In this document: in pieces, positions 18,287 to 32,200 of the stretch
Position numbering within the stretch: the stretch's first letter is position 1
Layout of the letters: every line of letters starts with the position of its first letter
Assembly: GCF_050947335.1 (NCBI RefSeq)
Contig: NW_027473362.1
Coordinates: 372,001-436,000 of the forward strand
DNA from: Megachile rotundata
Taxonomy: Eukaryota > Arthropoda > Insecta > Hymenoptera > Megachilidae
Length of the DNA stretch: 64,000 bases
Direction: 5' to 3'
The notes under the pieces: generated by a model
Told to the model about the DNA's origin: nothing
The model's database searches: none
The model's input: only the letters and a program-made list of their open reading frames with translations
Position numbers and translations under genes: made by a program

Positions 18287-20214
18287 TGTGACGTGGTATT
18301 TTATACCCGTCACAAGGAGCCTCCCCGGGAGACCGGACGGGTCATAGGTCGCAGTCAAATACCGTCTAGAGAGAGAACGAAGCGCGTATACTATCGTAAG
18401 AACAAATTCTGTCGCTATACTATTTCATATGTACCGCCGGAGAATGACGTCACGGTCAACGAAGGAGCGACGTACGTCGAGGGAAAACGCCGCTGCTCTG
18501 CCGCTACCCCGCTCGGACCCTCCGATAGACGAAGAGAGGCAGCGGAGTAAGAGGAGAGAACCCAGCGAGATACCGACGTACGCCGAAGTAAAGTGCCGAT
18601 TCCCTGCCGCTTCCCCGCTCCGGCCCTACGACAGAAGAAGAGAGGCTGCGGAGACGGAAGAAGCCCTGCCGAAGAAGACTTCGATAGAATTCGGAAACTC
18701 CGGCAGAGGGTGGGGGTAGGCTACGAGGTGTCCTAATACCGGCGCAAGGGCTCGCGGATTCTTATTCTGTATTCGGCATTTGCCTCAGTTTGTTTCAAAG
18801 AAAAATCAGTATTATCGTTCCGTGAGGAAAAGTATCGAATCCCGATTCCGCTGCGACCTGTGCCTGGACACCTTGGTAAGCCCCCTCAATCACCGCCATA
18901 TCGTTGTAAAGAGCGCGAAATCGAGATCGTCATATCGTGGGTTGTAGATCACCTGGCTTGCCATTCACGGGCAGGTTCTGCAAAGTGTGACCGGAGTGGC
19001 TTTGTATCGTAGGGAAATTAGCTTAAGTTAGAAGGGTAAAGAAACCCGGGGGCCCCTGTCCGGGACGGTCGCGGATCCCGACGTCCGGACTTTTTCGTGT
19101 CGTCGAGAGATCGCTTCTCGATCTCTCGAATCGCCACTCGGCCGGATCACCGAACCTGTACCGGGGAATGGTACAGCGTAAGCTACAATTAAAGTATCGT
19201 CTCGAGTAGGCCTTTGACAATATTGTACCCTCCCACGTCTCGATTTCGCGAACTCTTGGTACGGGAGTAGAACGTAAAGTGCATGTTTGTCGTACCGGAC
19301 ATTTCGTGTCTGTCGCGTAACTTCTCGCTTTCTCTCTCTAGACGGTCGCCGATACAGAATCGTTCCGCGTGTAGAATTAAATCGCGTCTCGTATAAAACT
19401 AAGTGCGTTAGATTCCGTTGCGTTTAGTATAATTGCGTTACGTCGCGTCTCGTCGCGTCCCGTCGCGTCTCGTCGCGTTTCGCCGCGTTGCGTTCCGTTA
19501 GAATAATTGCGTCGCGTTTGGGTTAAGTATTTACGTTGCGTTTCCGTTAAATTAGTTGCGTCGCGTACCGTTCCGGGAATCGAGGAAATATCAAAGATTG
19601 TATTCCGCTTGGGAACTTGCATATTTCGCTTCCGTGGTTAAAATCTCGCGGAGTTCGTGTCTCGGCCTTCCGCCGAGAACGTTACGGTTAAATCAAATTC
19701 CGATACTGGATCACACTGTACGCCTAGGTTACTTAGATATTAAATAAAACACCGCTGTTAACTAATACCGCTAACTTGAGGTTTCTCGCGAATTATCCCG
19801 AATCACGTACTCTCGTCCGCCTCCGCGTCTAGCTCCTTTACCCTTAAAGAATCCCGCCACTCTACCATCGCGTTCGGATACTGAGCTACCGAGCCGTTCC
19901 GCCGCCGATTCGAATCTTCCGCGCTTTTCCGAGATCGACATACACGATTTTCCCATCTTCCCGCTATAGAGTCTCGTTTCGCGTCTAAGTTCTTTATCGC
20001 GACGCTGAGAAGCGTCTGGCGCCCAATGATCAAATAAAATAAAGCGATATCGAACGGGTTCGGATCGGGCGCCGAAGTGCTACGCGCTCGCGAATCCGCG
20101 GAGGCGCCGCGGCGGTCATCGTCGCGGGCACGGTCTAGAGGGGCCGGTCGAGAATTCGCGAGCGAAGCGGGGTCGCGGGCCGTTACCGAGCTAGCCGCGA
20201 AATACCGTGTAGCA
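18287..20214 (+). repeat. 3' LTR
   Basis: The second copy of the 1,928-bp LTR. The segments compared with the 5' LTR (both ends, the minisatellite, the AATAAA regions and the middle) show no substitution, and the offset is constant at 8,925 bp. The internal features recur: palindrome 18287-18314, CRE-like octamer 18445-18452, TATA candidate 19392-19398, CG-rich minisatellite 19410-19565, AATAAA at 19743 and 20033-20043, inverted repeat 20085-20164. In this copy the signals would direct 3' end formation and possibly read-through into the satellite. Confidence 0.96.
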
Positions 20215-20218
20215 ATGA
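20215..20218. other. Target site duplication, right copy (ATGA)
   Basis: ATGA follows the terminal CA of the 3' LTR and is followed by ATTCGATTG, the natural continuation of the satellite phrase cut at 9361. It pairs with 9358-9361. Confidence 0.8.
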
Positions 20219-23200
20219 ATTCGATTGTATGATTGTGATTGTATGATTGCGATTGTATGATTGTGATTGTATGATTGTGATTGTATGATTGTATTTGGGA
20301 GATTGTAATTGTATGATTGCGATTGTATGATTGTGATTGTATGATTGCGATTGTATGATTGTGATTGTATGATTGTGATGTATGATTGTAATTGTATGAT
20401 TATGATTGTATGATTGTGATTGTATGATTGAGATTGTATGATTGAGATTGTATGATTGTGATTGTATGCTTGCGATTGTATGATGGTGATTGTATGATTG
20501 TGATTGTATGATTGTGATTTTATGATTGTGATTGTATGATTGTGATTGTATGATTGTGATTGTATGATTGTGATTGTATGATTGTGATTGTATGATTGTG
20601 ATTGTATGATTGTGATTGTATTATTGTGATTGTATGATTGTGATTGCATGATTGTGATTGTATGATTGTGATTGCATGATTTTGAATGTATGATTGTGAT
20701 TGTATGATTGTGATTGTATGATTGTGATTGCATGATTGTGATTGTATGATTGTGATTGCATGATTTTGAATGTATGATTGTGATTGTATGATTGTGATTG
20801 TATGATTGTGATTGTATGATTATGATTGTATGATTGTGATTGCATGATTGTGATTGTATGATTGTGATTGCATGATTTTGAATGTATGATTGTGATTGCA
20901 TGATTGTGATTGTATGATTGTGGTTGTATGATTGTGATTGTATGATTGTATTTGGGAGATTGTATTTGGGAGATTGTATTTGGGAGATTGTAATTGTATG
21001 ATTGCGATTGTATGATTGTGATTGTATCATTGCGATTGTATGATTGTGATTGTATGATTGTGATGTATGATTGTAATTGTATGATTATGATTGTATGATT
21101 GTGATTGTATGATTGAGATTGTATGATTGAGATTGTATGAATGTGATTGTATGCTTGCGATTGTATGATTGTGATTGTATGATTGTGATTGTATGATTGC
21201 GATTGTATGATTGTGATTGTATGATTGTGATGTATGATTGTGATTGTATGATTGCGATTGTATGATTGTGATTGTATGATTGTGATGTATGATTGTAATT
21301 GTATGATAATGATTGTATGATTGTGATTGTATGATTGAGATTGTATGATTGAGATTGTATCGTTGCGATTGTATGATTGTGATTGTATGATTGTGATGTA
21401 TGATTGTAATTGTATGATTATGATTGTATGATTGTGATTGTATGATTGAGATTGTTTGATTGAGATTGTATGAATGTGATTGTATGCTTGCGATTGTATG
21501 ATTGTGATTGTATGATTGTGATTGTATGATTGTGATTGCATGATTTTTAATGTATGATTGTGATTGTATGATTGTGATTGCATGATTGTGATTGTATGGT
21601 TGTGATTGCATGATTTTGAATGTATGATTGTGATAGTACGATTGTGATTGCATGATTGTGATTGTATCATTGTGATTGAATGATTTTGAATGTATGATTG
21701 TGATTGTATGATTGTGATTGTATGATTGTGATTGTATGATTGTGATTGTATGATTGTGATTGTATGATTGTGATTGTATGATTGTGATTGTATGATTGTG
21801 ATTGTATGATTGTGATTGTATGACTGTGATTGTATGATTGTGATTGCATGATTGTGATTGTATGATTGTGATTGCATGATTTTGAATGTATGATTGTGAT
21901 TGTATGATTGTGATTGCATGATTGTGATTGTATGATTGTGATTGCACGATTTTGAATGTATGATTGTGATTGTATGATTGTGATTGTATGATTGTGATTG
22001 TATGATTGTGATTGTATGATTGTGATTGTATGATTATGATTGTATGATTGTGATTGCATGATTGTGATTGTATGATTGTATCTGGGAGATTGTATTTGGG
22101 AGATTGTAATTGTATGATTGCGATTGTATGATTGTGATTGTATGATTGTGATTGTATGATTGTGATTGTATGATTGTGATTGTATGATTGTGATTGTATG
22201 ATTATGATTGTATGATTGTGATTGTATGATTGTATTTGGGAGATTGTATTTGGGAGATTGTATTATTTGGGAGATTGTAATTGTATGATTGCGATTGTAT
22301 GATTGTGATTGTATGATTGCGATTGTATGAATTCGATTGTATGATTGTGATTGTATGATTGTGATTGTATGATTGTATTTGGGAGATTGTATTTGTGAGA
22401 TTGTAATTGTATGATTGCGATTGTATGATTGTGATTGTATGATTGCGATTGTATGATTGTGATTGTATGATTGTGATGTATGATTGTGATTGTAAGATTG
22501 CGATTGTATGATTGTGATTGTATGATTGTGATGTATGATTGTAATTGTATGATAATGATTGTATGATTGTGATTGTATGATTGAGATTGTATGATTGAGA
22601 TTGTATGATTGTGATTGTATGCTTGCGATTGTATGATTGTGATTGTATGATTGTGATTGTATGATTGTGATTGTATGATTGTGATTGTATGATTGTGATT
22701 GTATGATTGTGATTGTATGATTGTGATTGTATGATTGTGATTGTATGATTGTGATTGTACGATTGTGATTGTATGATTGTGATTGTATGATTGTATTTGG
22801 GAGATTGTATTTGGGAGATTGTAATTGTATGATTGCGATTGTATGATTGTGATTGTATGATTGTGATGTATGACTGTAATTGTATGATTATGATTGTATG
22901 ATTGTGATTGTATGATTATGATTGTATGATTGTGATTGTATGATTGCGATTGTATGATTGTGATTGTATGATTATGATTGTATTTTTGTGATTGCATGAT
23001 TGTGATTGTATGATTGTGATTGTATGATTGTGATTGCATGATTGTGATTGTATGATTGTGATTGTCTGATTGTGGTTGTGCGATTGTGATTGTACGATTG
23101 TGATTGTACGATTGTGATTGTACGATTGTGGTTGTATGATTGTGATTGTATGATTATGATTGTATGATTGTGATTGCATGATTGTGATTGTATGATTGTG

Positions 23201-26200
23201 ATTGCACGATTTTGAATGTATGATTGTGATTGCATGATTGTGATTGTATGATTGTGATTGTATGATTGTGATTGTATGATCGTGATAGTATGATTGTGAT
23301 TGTTTGATTGTGATTGTATGATTGTGATTGTATGATTATGATTGTATGATTGTGATTGTATGATTGTGATTGTATGATTGTGATTGTATGATTGTATTTG
23401 GGAGATTGTATTTGGGAGATTGTAATTGTATGATTGCGATTGTATGATTGTGATTGTATGATTGCGATTGTATGATTGTGATTGTATGATTGTGATGTAT
23501 GATTGTAATTGTATGATTATGATTGTATGATTGTGATTGTATGATTGAGATTGTATGATTGAGATTGTATGATTGTGATTGTATGCTTGCGGTTGTATGA
23601 TTGCGATTGTATGATTGCGATTGTATGATTGTGATTGTATGATTGTGATTGTATGATTGTGATTGTATGATTGTGATTGTATGATTGTGATTGTATGATT
23701 GTGATTGTATGATTGTGATTGTATGATTGTGATTGTATGATTGTGATTGTATGATTGTGATTGTATGATTGTGATTGTATGATTGTGATTGCATGATTGT
23801 GATTGTATGATTGTGATTGCATGATTTTGAATGTATGATTGTGATTGCATGATTGTGATTGTATGATTGTGATTGCATGATTTTGAATGTATGATTGTGA
23901 TTGTATGATTGTGATTGCATGATTGTGATTGTATGATTGTGATTGCATGATTTTGAATGTATGATTGTGATTGTATGATTGTGATTGTATGATTTTGATT
24001 GTATGATTATGATTGTATGATTGTGATTGCATGATTGTGATTGTATGTTTGTGATTGCATGATTTTGAATGTATGATTGTGATTGCATGATTGTAATTGT
24101 ATGATTGTGGTTGTATGATTGTGATTGTATGATTGTATTTGGGAGATTGTATTTGGGAGATTGTATTTGGGAGATTGTATTTGGGAGATTGTAATTGTAT
24201 GATTGCGATTGTATGATTGTGATTGTATGATTGCGATTGTATGATTGTGATTGTATGATTATGATTGTATTTTTGTGATTGCATGATTGTGATTGTATGA
24301 TTGTGATTGTATGATTGCGATTGCATGATTGTGATTGTATGATTGTGATTGTCTGATTGTTGTTGTGCGATTGTGATTGTACGATTGTGATTGTACGATT
24401 GTGGTTGTATGATTGTGATTGTATGATTATGATTGTATGATTGTGATTGCATGATTGTGATTGTATGATAGTGATTGCATGATTTTGAATGTATGATTGT
24501 GATTGCATGATTGTGATTGTATGATTGTGATTGTATGATTGTGATTGTATGATTGTGATAGTATGATTGTGGTTGTATGATTGTGATTGTATGATTGTGA
24601 TTGTATGATTATGATTGTATGATTGTGATTGTATGATTGTATTTGGGAGATTGTATTTGGGAGATTGTATTTGGGAGATTGTAATTGTATGATTGCGATT
24701 GTATGATTGTGATTGTATGATTGCGATTGTATGAATTCGATTGTATGATTGTGATTGTATGATTGTGATTGTATGATTGTGATTGTATGATTGTGATTGT
24801 ATGATTGTGATTGTATGATTGTGATTGTATGATTGTGATTGTATGATTGTGATTGTATGATTGTGATTGTATGATTGTGATTGTATGATTGTGATTGTAT
24901 GATTGTATTTGGGGGATTGTATTTGGGAGATTGTAATTGTATGATTGCGATTGTATGATTGTGATTGTATGATTGTGTGTATGATTGTAATTGTATGATT
25001 ATGATTGTATGATTGTGATTGTATGATTGAGATTGTATGATTGAGATTGTATGATTGTGATTGTATGCTTGCGATTGTATGATTGCGATTGTATGATTGT
25101 GATTGTATGATTGTGATTGCATGATTTTGAATGTATGATTGTGATTGCATGATTGTGATTGTATGATTGTGGTTGTATGATTGTGATTGTATGATTGTAT
25201 TTGGGAGATTGTATTTGGGAGATTGTATTTGGGAGATTGTATTTGGGAGATTGTAATTGTATGATTGCGATTGTATGATTGTGATTGTATGATTGCGATT
25301 GTATGATTGTGATTGTATGATTGTGATGTATGATTGTAATTGTATGATTATGATTGTATGATTGTGATTGTATGATTGAGATTGTATGATTGAGATTGTA
25401 TGAATGTGATTGTATGCTTGCGATTGTATGATTGTGATTGTATGATTGTGATTGTATGATTGTGATTGCATGATTTTGAATGTATGATTGTGATTGTATG
25501 ATTGTGATTGTATGATTGTGATTGTATGATTGTGATTGTATGATTTTGATTGTATGATTATGATTGTATGATTGTGATTGCATGATTGTGATTGTATGAT
25601 TGTGATTGCATGATTTTGAATGCATGATTGTGATTGCATGATTGTGATTGTATGATTGTGGTTGTATGATTGTGATTGTATGATTGTGATTGTATGATTG
25701 TGATTGTATGATTGTGATTGTATGATTGTGATTGTATGATTGTGATTGTATGATTGTGATTGTATGATTGTGATTGTATGATTGTGGTTGTATGATTGTG
25801 ATTGTATGATTGTATTTGGGAGATTGTATTTGGGAGATTGTATTTGGGAGATTGTAATTGTACGATTGCGATTGTATGATTATGATTGTATGATTGTGAT
25901 TGTATGATTATGATTGTATGATTGTGATTGTATGATTGCGATTGTATGATTGTGATTGTATGATTATGATTGTATTTTTGTGATTACATGATTGTGATTG
26001 TATGATTGTGATTGTATGATTGTGATTGTATGATTGTGATTGTATGATTGTGATTGTATGATTGTGATTGTATGATTGTGATTGTATGATTGTGATTGTA
26101 TGATTGTGATTGTATTTTTGTGATTACATGATTGTGATTGTATGATTGTGATTGCATGATTGTGATTGTATGATTGTGATTGTATGATTGCGATTGTATG

Positions 26201-29200
26201 ATTGTGATTGTATGATTGTGATGTATGTTTGTAATTGTATGATTATGATTGTATGATTGTGATTGTATGATTGAGATTGTATGATTGAGATTGTATGAAT
26301 GTGATTGTATGCTTGCGATTGTATGCTTGTGATTGTATGATTGTGATTGTATGATTGTGATTGTATGATTGTATTTGGGAGATTGTATTTGGGAGATTGT
26401 ATTTGGGAGATTGTAATTGTATGATTGCGATTGTATGATTGCGATTGTATGATTGTGATGTATGATTGTAATTGTATGATTATGATTGTATGATTGTGAT
26501 GTATGATTGTAATTGTATGATTATGATTGTATGATTGTGATTGTATGATTGAGATTGTATGATTGAGATTGTATGATTGTGATTGTATGCTTGCGATTGT
26601 ATGATTGCGATTGTATGATTGTGATTGTATGATTGTGATTGTATGATTGTGATTGTATGAATGTGATTGTATGATTGTGATTGTATGATTGTGATTACAT
26701 GATTGTGATTGTATGATTGTGATTGCATGATTTTGAATGTATGATTGTGATAGTACGACTGTGATTGCATGATTGTGATTGTATGATTGTGATTGAATGA
26801 TTTTGAATGTATGATTGTGATTGTATGATTGTGATTGTATGATTGTGATTGTATGATTATGATTGTATGATTGTGATTGCATGATTGTGATTGTATGATT
26901 GTGATTGCATGATTTTGAATGTATGATTGTGATTGCATGATTGTGATTGTATGATTGTGATTGTATGATTGTGATTGTATGATTGTATTTGGGAGATTGT
27001 ATTTGGGAGATTGTATTTGGGAGATTGTATTTGGGAGATTGTAATTGTATGATTGCGATTGTATGGTTGTGATTGTATGATTGCGATTGTATGATTGCGA
27101 TTGTATGATTGTGATTGTATGATTGTGATTGTATGATTGTGATTGTATGATTGTGATTGTATGATTGTGATTGTATGATTGTGATTGTATGATTGTGATT
27201 GCATGATTGTGATTGTATGATTGTGATTGCATGATTGTGAATGTATGATTGTGACTGTATGATTGTGATTGCATGATTGTGATTGTATGAATGTGATTGC
27301 ATGATCTTGAATGTATGATTGTGATTGTATGATTGTGATTGTATGATTGTGATTGTATGATTGTGATTGTATGATTATGATTGTATGATTGTGGTTGCAT
27401 GATTGTGATTGTACGATTGTGATTGCATGATGTTGAATGTATGATCGTGATTGCATGATTGTGATTGTATGATTGTGATTGTATGATTGTGATTGTATGA
27501 TTGTGATAGTATGATTGTGATTGTATGATTGTGATTGTATGATTGTGATTGTATGATTATGATTGTATGATTGTGATTGTATGATTGTATTTGGGAGATT
27601 GTATTTGGGAGATTGTAATTGTATGATTGCGATTGTATGATTGTGATTGTATGATTGCGATTGTATGAATTCGATTGTATGATTGTGATTGTATGATTGT
27701 GATTGTATGATTGTGATTGTATGATTGTGATTGTATGATTGTGATTGTATGATTGTGATTGTATGATTGTGATTGTATGATTGTATTTGGGAGATTGTAT
27801 TTGGGCGATTGTAATTGTATGATTGCGATTATATGATTGTGATTGTATGATTGCGATTGTATGATTGTGATTGTATGATTGTAATGTATGATTGTAATTG
27901 TACGATTGTGATTGTATGCTTGCGATTGTATGATTGTGATTGTATGATTGTGATTGTATGATTGTGATTGTATGATTGTGATTGTATGATTGTGATTGTA
28001 TGATTGTGATTGTATGATTGTGATTGTATGATTGTGATTGCATGATTGTGATTGTATGATTGTGATTGCATGATTTTGAATGTATGATTGTGATTGTATG
28101 ATTGTGATTGCATGATTGTGATTGCATGATTGTGATTGTATGATTGTGATTGCACGATTTTGAATGTATGATTGTGATTGTATGATTGTGATTGTATGAT
28201 TGTGATTGTATGATTGTGATTGTATGATTATGATTGTATGATTGTGATTGCATGATTGTGATTGTATGATTGTGATTGCATGATTTTGAATGTATGATTG
28301 TGATTGCATGATTGTGATTGTATGATTGTGGTTGTATGATTGTGATTGTATGATTGTATTTGGGAGATTGTATTTGGGAGATTGTATTTGGGAGATTGTA
28401 ATTGTATGATTGCGATTGTATGATTGTGATTGTATGATTGTGATGTATGATTGTAATTGTATGATTATGATTGTATGATTGTGATGTAGGATTGTAATTG
28501 TATGATTATGATTGTATGATTGTGATTGTATGATTGAGATTGTATGATTGAGATTGTATGATTGTGATTGTATGCTTGCGATTGTATGATTGTGATTGTA
28601 TGATTGTGATTGTATGATTGTGATTGTATGATTGTGATTGTATGATTGTGATTGTATGATTGTGATTGTATGATTGTGATTGTATGATTGTGATTGTATG
28701 ATTGTGATTGTATGGTTGTGATTGTATGATTGTGATTGCATGATTGTGATTGTATGATTGTGATTGCATGATTTTGAATGTATGATTGTGATTGCATGAT
28801 TGTGATTGTATGATTGTGATTGCATGATTTTGAATGTATGATTGTGATTGCATGATTGTGATTGCATGATTGTGATTGTATGATTGAGATTGTATGATTT
28901 TGAATGTATGATTGTGATTGCATGATTGTGATTGTATGATTGTGATTGTATGATTGTGATTGTATGATTGTGATTGCATGATTGTGATTGTATGATTGTG
29001 ATTGTCTGATTGTGGTTGTGCGATTGTGATTGTACGATTGTGATTGTACGATTGTGGTTGTATGATTGTGATTGTATGATTATGATTGTATGATTGTGAT
29101 TGCATGATTGTGATTGTATGATAGTGATTGCATGATTTTGAATGTATGATTGTGATTGCATGATTGTGATTGTATGATTGTGATTGTATGATTGTGATTG

Positions 29201-32200
29201 TATGATTGTGATAGTATGATTGTGGTTGTATGATTGTGATTGTATGATTGTGATTGTATGATTATGATTGTATGATTGTGATTGTATGATTGTATTTGGG
29301 AGATTGTATTTGGGAGATTGTATTTGGGAGATTGTAATTGTATGATTGCGATTGTATGATTGTGATTGTATGATTGCGATTGTATGAATTCGATTGTATG
29401 ATTGTGATTGTATGATTGTGATTGTATGATTGTGATTGTATGATTGTGATTGTATGATTGTGATTGTGTGATTGTGATTGTATGATTGTGATTGTATGAT
29501 TGTATTTGGGAGATTGTATTTGGGAGATTGTAATTGTATGATTGCGATTGTATGATTGTGATTGTATGATTGCGATTGTATGACTGTGATTGTATGATTG
29601 TGATGTATGATTGTAATTGTATGATTATGATTGTATGATTGTGATTGTATGATTGAGATTGTATGATTGAGATTGTATGATTGTGATTGTATGCTTGCGA
29701 TTGTATGATTGCGATTGTATGATTGTGATTGTATGATTGTGATTGCATGATTTTGAATGTATGATTGTGATTGCATGATTGTGATTGTATGATTGTGGTT
29801 GTATGATTGTGATTGTATGATTGTATTCGGGAGATTGTATTTGGGAGATTGTATTTGGGAGATTGTATTTGGGAGATTGTAATTGTATGATTGCGATTGT
29901 ATGATTGTGATTGTATGATTGCGATTGTATGATTGTGATTGTATGATTGTGATTGTATGATTGTGATTGTATGATTGTGATTGTATGATTGTGATTGTAT
30001 GATTATGATTGTATGATTGTGATTGTATGATTGTATTTGGGAGATTGTATTTGGGAGATTGTATTATTTGGGAGATTGTAATTGTATGATTGCGATTGTA
30101 TGATTGTGATTGTATGATTGCGATTGTATGAATTCGATTGTATGATTGTGATTGTATGATTGTGATTGTATGATTGTATTTGGGAGATTGTATTTGTGAG
30201 ATTGTAATTGTATGATTGCGATTGTATGATTGTGATTGTATGATTGCGATTGTATGATTGTGATTGTATGATTGTGATTGTATGATTGTGATGTATGATT
30301 GTAATTGTATGATAATGATTGTATGATTGTGATTGTATGATTGAGATTGTATGATTGAGATTGTATCATTGCGATTGTATGATTGTGATTGTATGATTGT
30401 GATGTATGATTGTAATTGTATGATTATGATTGTATGATTGTGATTGTATGATTGAGATTGTATGATTGAGATTGTATGAATGTGATTGTATGCTTGCGAT
30501 TGTATGATTGTGATTGTATGATTGTGATTGTATGATTGTGATTGCATGATTTTTAATGTATGATTGTGATTGTATGATTGTGATTGCATGATTGTGATTG
30601 TATGGTTGTGATTGCATGATTTTGAATGTATGATTGTGATAGTACGATTGTGATTGCATGATTGTGATTGTATCATTGTGATTGAATGATTTTGAATGTA
30701 TGATTGTGATTGTATGATTGTGATTGTATGATTGTGATTGTATGATTGTGATTGTATGATTGTGATTGTATGATTGTGATTGTATGATTGTGATTGTATG
30801 ATTGTGATTGCATGATTGTGATTGTATGATTGTGATTGCATGATTTTGAATGTATGATTGTGATTGTATGATTGTGATTGCATGATTGTGATTGTATGAT
30901 TGTGATTGCACGATTTTGAATGTATGATTGTGATTGTATGATTGTGATTGTATGATTGTGATTGTATGATTGTGATTGTATGATTATGATTGTATGATTG
31001 TGATTGCATGATTGTGATTGTATGATTGTATCTGGGAGATTGTATTTGGGAGATTGTAATTGTATGATTGCGATTGTATGATTGTGATTGTATGATTGTG
31101 ATTGTATGATTGTGATTGTATGATTGTGATTGTATGATTGTGATTGTATGATTATGATTGTATGATTGTGATTGTATGATTGTATTTGGGAGATTGTATT
31201 TGGGAGATTGTATTATTTGGGAGATTGTAATTGTATGATTGCGATTGTATGATTGTGATTGTATGATTGCGATTGTATGAATTCGATTGTATGATTGTGA
31301 TTGTATGATTGTGATTGTATGATTGTATTTGGGAGATTGTATTTGTGAGATTGTAATTGTATGATTGCGATTGTATGATTGTGATTGTATGATTGCGATT
31401 GTATGATTGTGATTGTATGATTGTGATGTATGATTGTGATTGTATGATTGCGATTGTATGATTGTGATTGTATGATTGTGATGTATGATTGTAATTGTAT
31501 GATAATGATTGTATGATTGTGATTGTATGATTGAGATTGTATGATTGAGATTGTATGATTGTGATTGTATGCTTGCGATTGTATGATTGTGATTGTATGA
31601 TTGTGATTGTATGATTGTGATTGTATGATTGTGATTGTATGATTGTGATTGTATGATTGTGATTGTATGATTGTGATTGTATGATTGTGATTGTACGATT
31701 GTGATTGTATGATTGTGATTGTATGATTGTATTTGGCAGATTGTATTTGGGAGATTGTAATTGTATGATTGCGATTGTATGATTGTGATTGTATGATTGT
31801 GATGTATGACTGTAATTGTATGATTATGATTGTATGATTGTGATTGTATGATTATGATTGTATGATTGTGATTGTATGATTGCGATTGTATGATTGTGAT
31901 TGTATGATTATGATTGTATTTTTGTGATTGCATGATTGTGATTGTATGATTGTGATTGTATGATTGTGATTGCATGATTGTGATTGTATGATTGTGATTG
32001 TCTGATTGTGGTTGTGCGATTGTGATTGTACGATTGTGATTGTACGATTGTGGTTGTATGATTGTGATTGTATGATTATGATTGTATGATTGTGATTGCA
32101 TGATTGTGATTGTATGATTGTGATTGCACGATTTTGAATGTATGATTGTGATTGCATGATTGTGATTGTATGATTGTGATTGTATGATTGTGATTGTATG

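Larger units (their letters stand above)
9362..20214 (+). mobile_element. Full-length Ty3/Gypsy-type LTR retrotransposon with three ORFs
   Basis: A 10,853-bp element with two 1,928-bp LTRs that begin TG and end CA, a tRNA-Lys primer binding site, gag, pol in the order protease-RT-RNase H-integrase, a third ORF, a polypurine tract and a 4-bp target duplication. The domain order places it in Ty3/Gypsy (Metaviridae) and not in Copia or BEL. There is no chromodomain and no envelope-like ORF. The three ORFs are uninterrupted and all catalytic motifs examined are present. The LTRs matched wherever I compared them. Base composition (CpG-rich, near half GC) differs sharply from the AT-rich satellite around it. 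A recent, potentially autonomous insertion is the simplest reading. Confidence 0.96.

Noticed and set aside
17958..18347. 129-codon frame before and into the 3' LTR
   Set aside because: It starts at GTG, crosses the polypurine tract and LTR edge, and has no recognisable motif.
27557..32101. 1,514-codon minus-strand open frame, and many similar frames across the array
   Set aside because: The repeat unit lacks stops on the minus strand, so open frames are automatic. All three frames spell the same 14-residue motif with no domain. Not annotated as genes.
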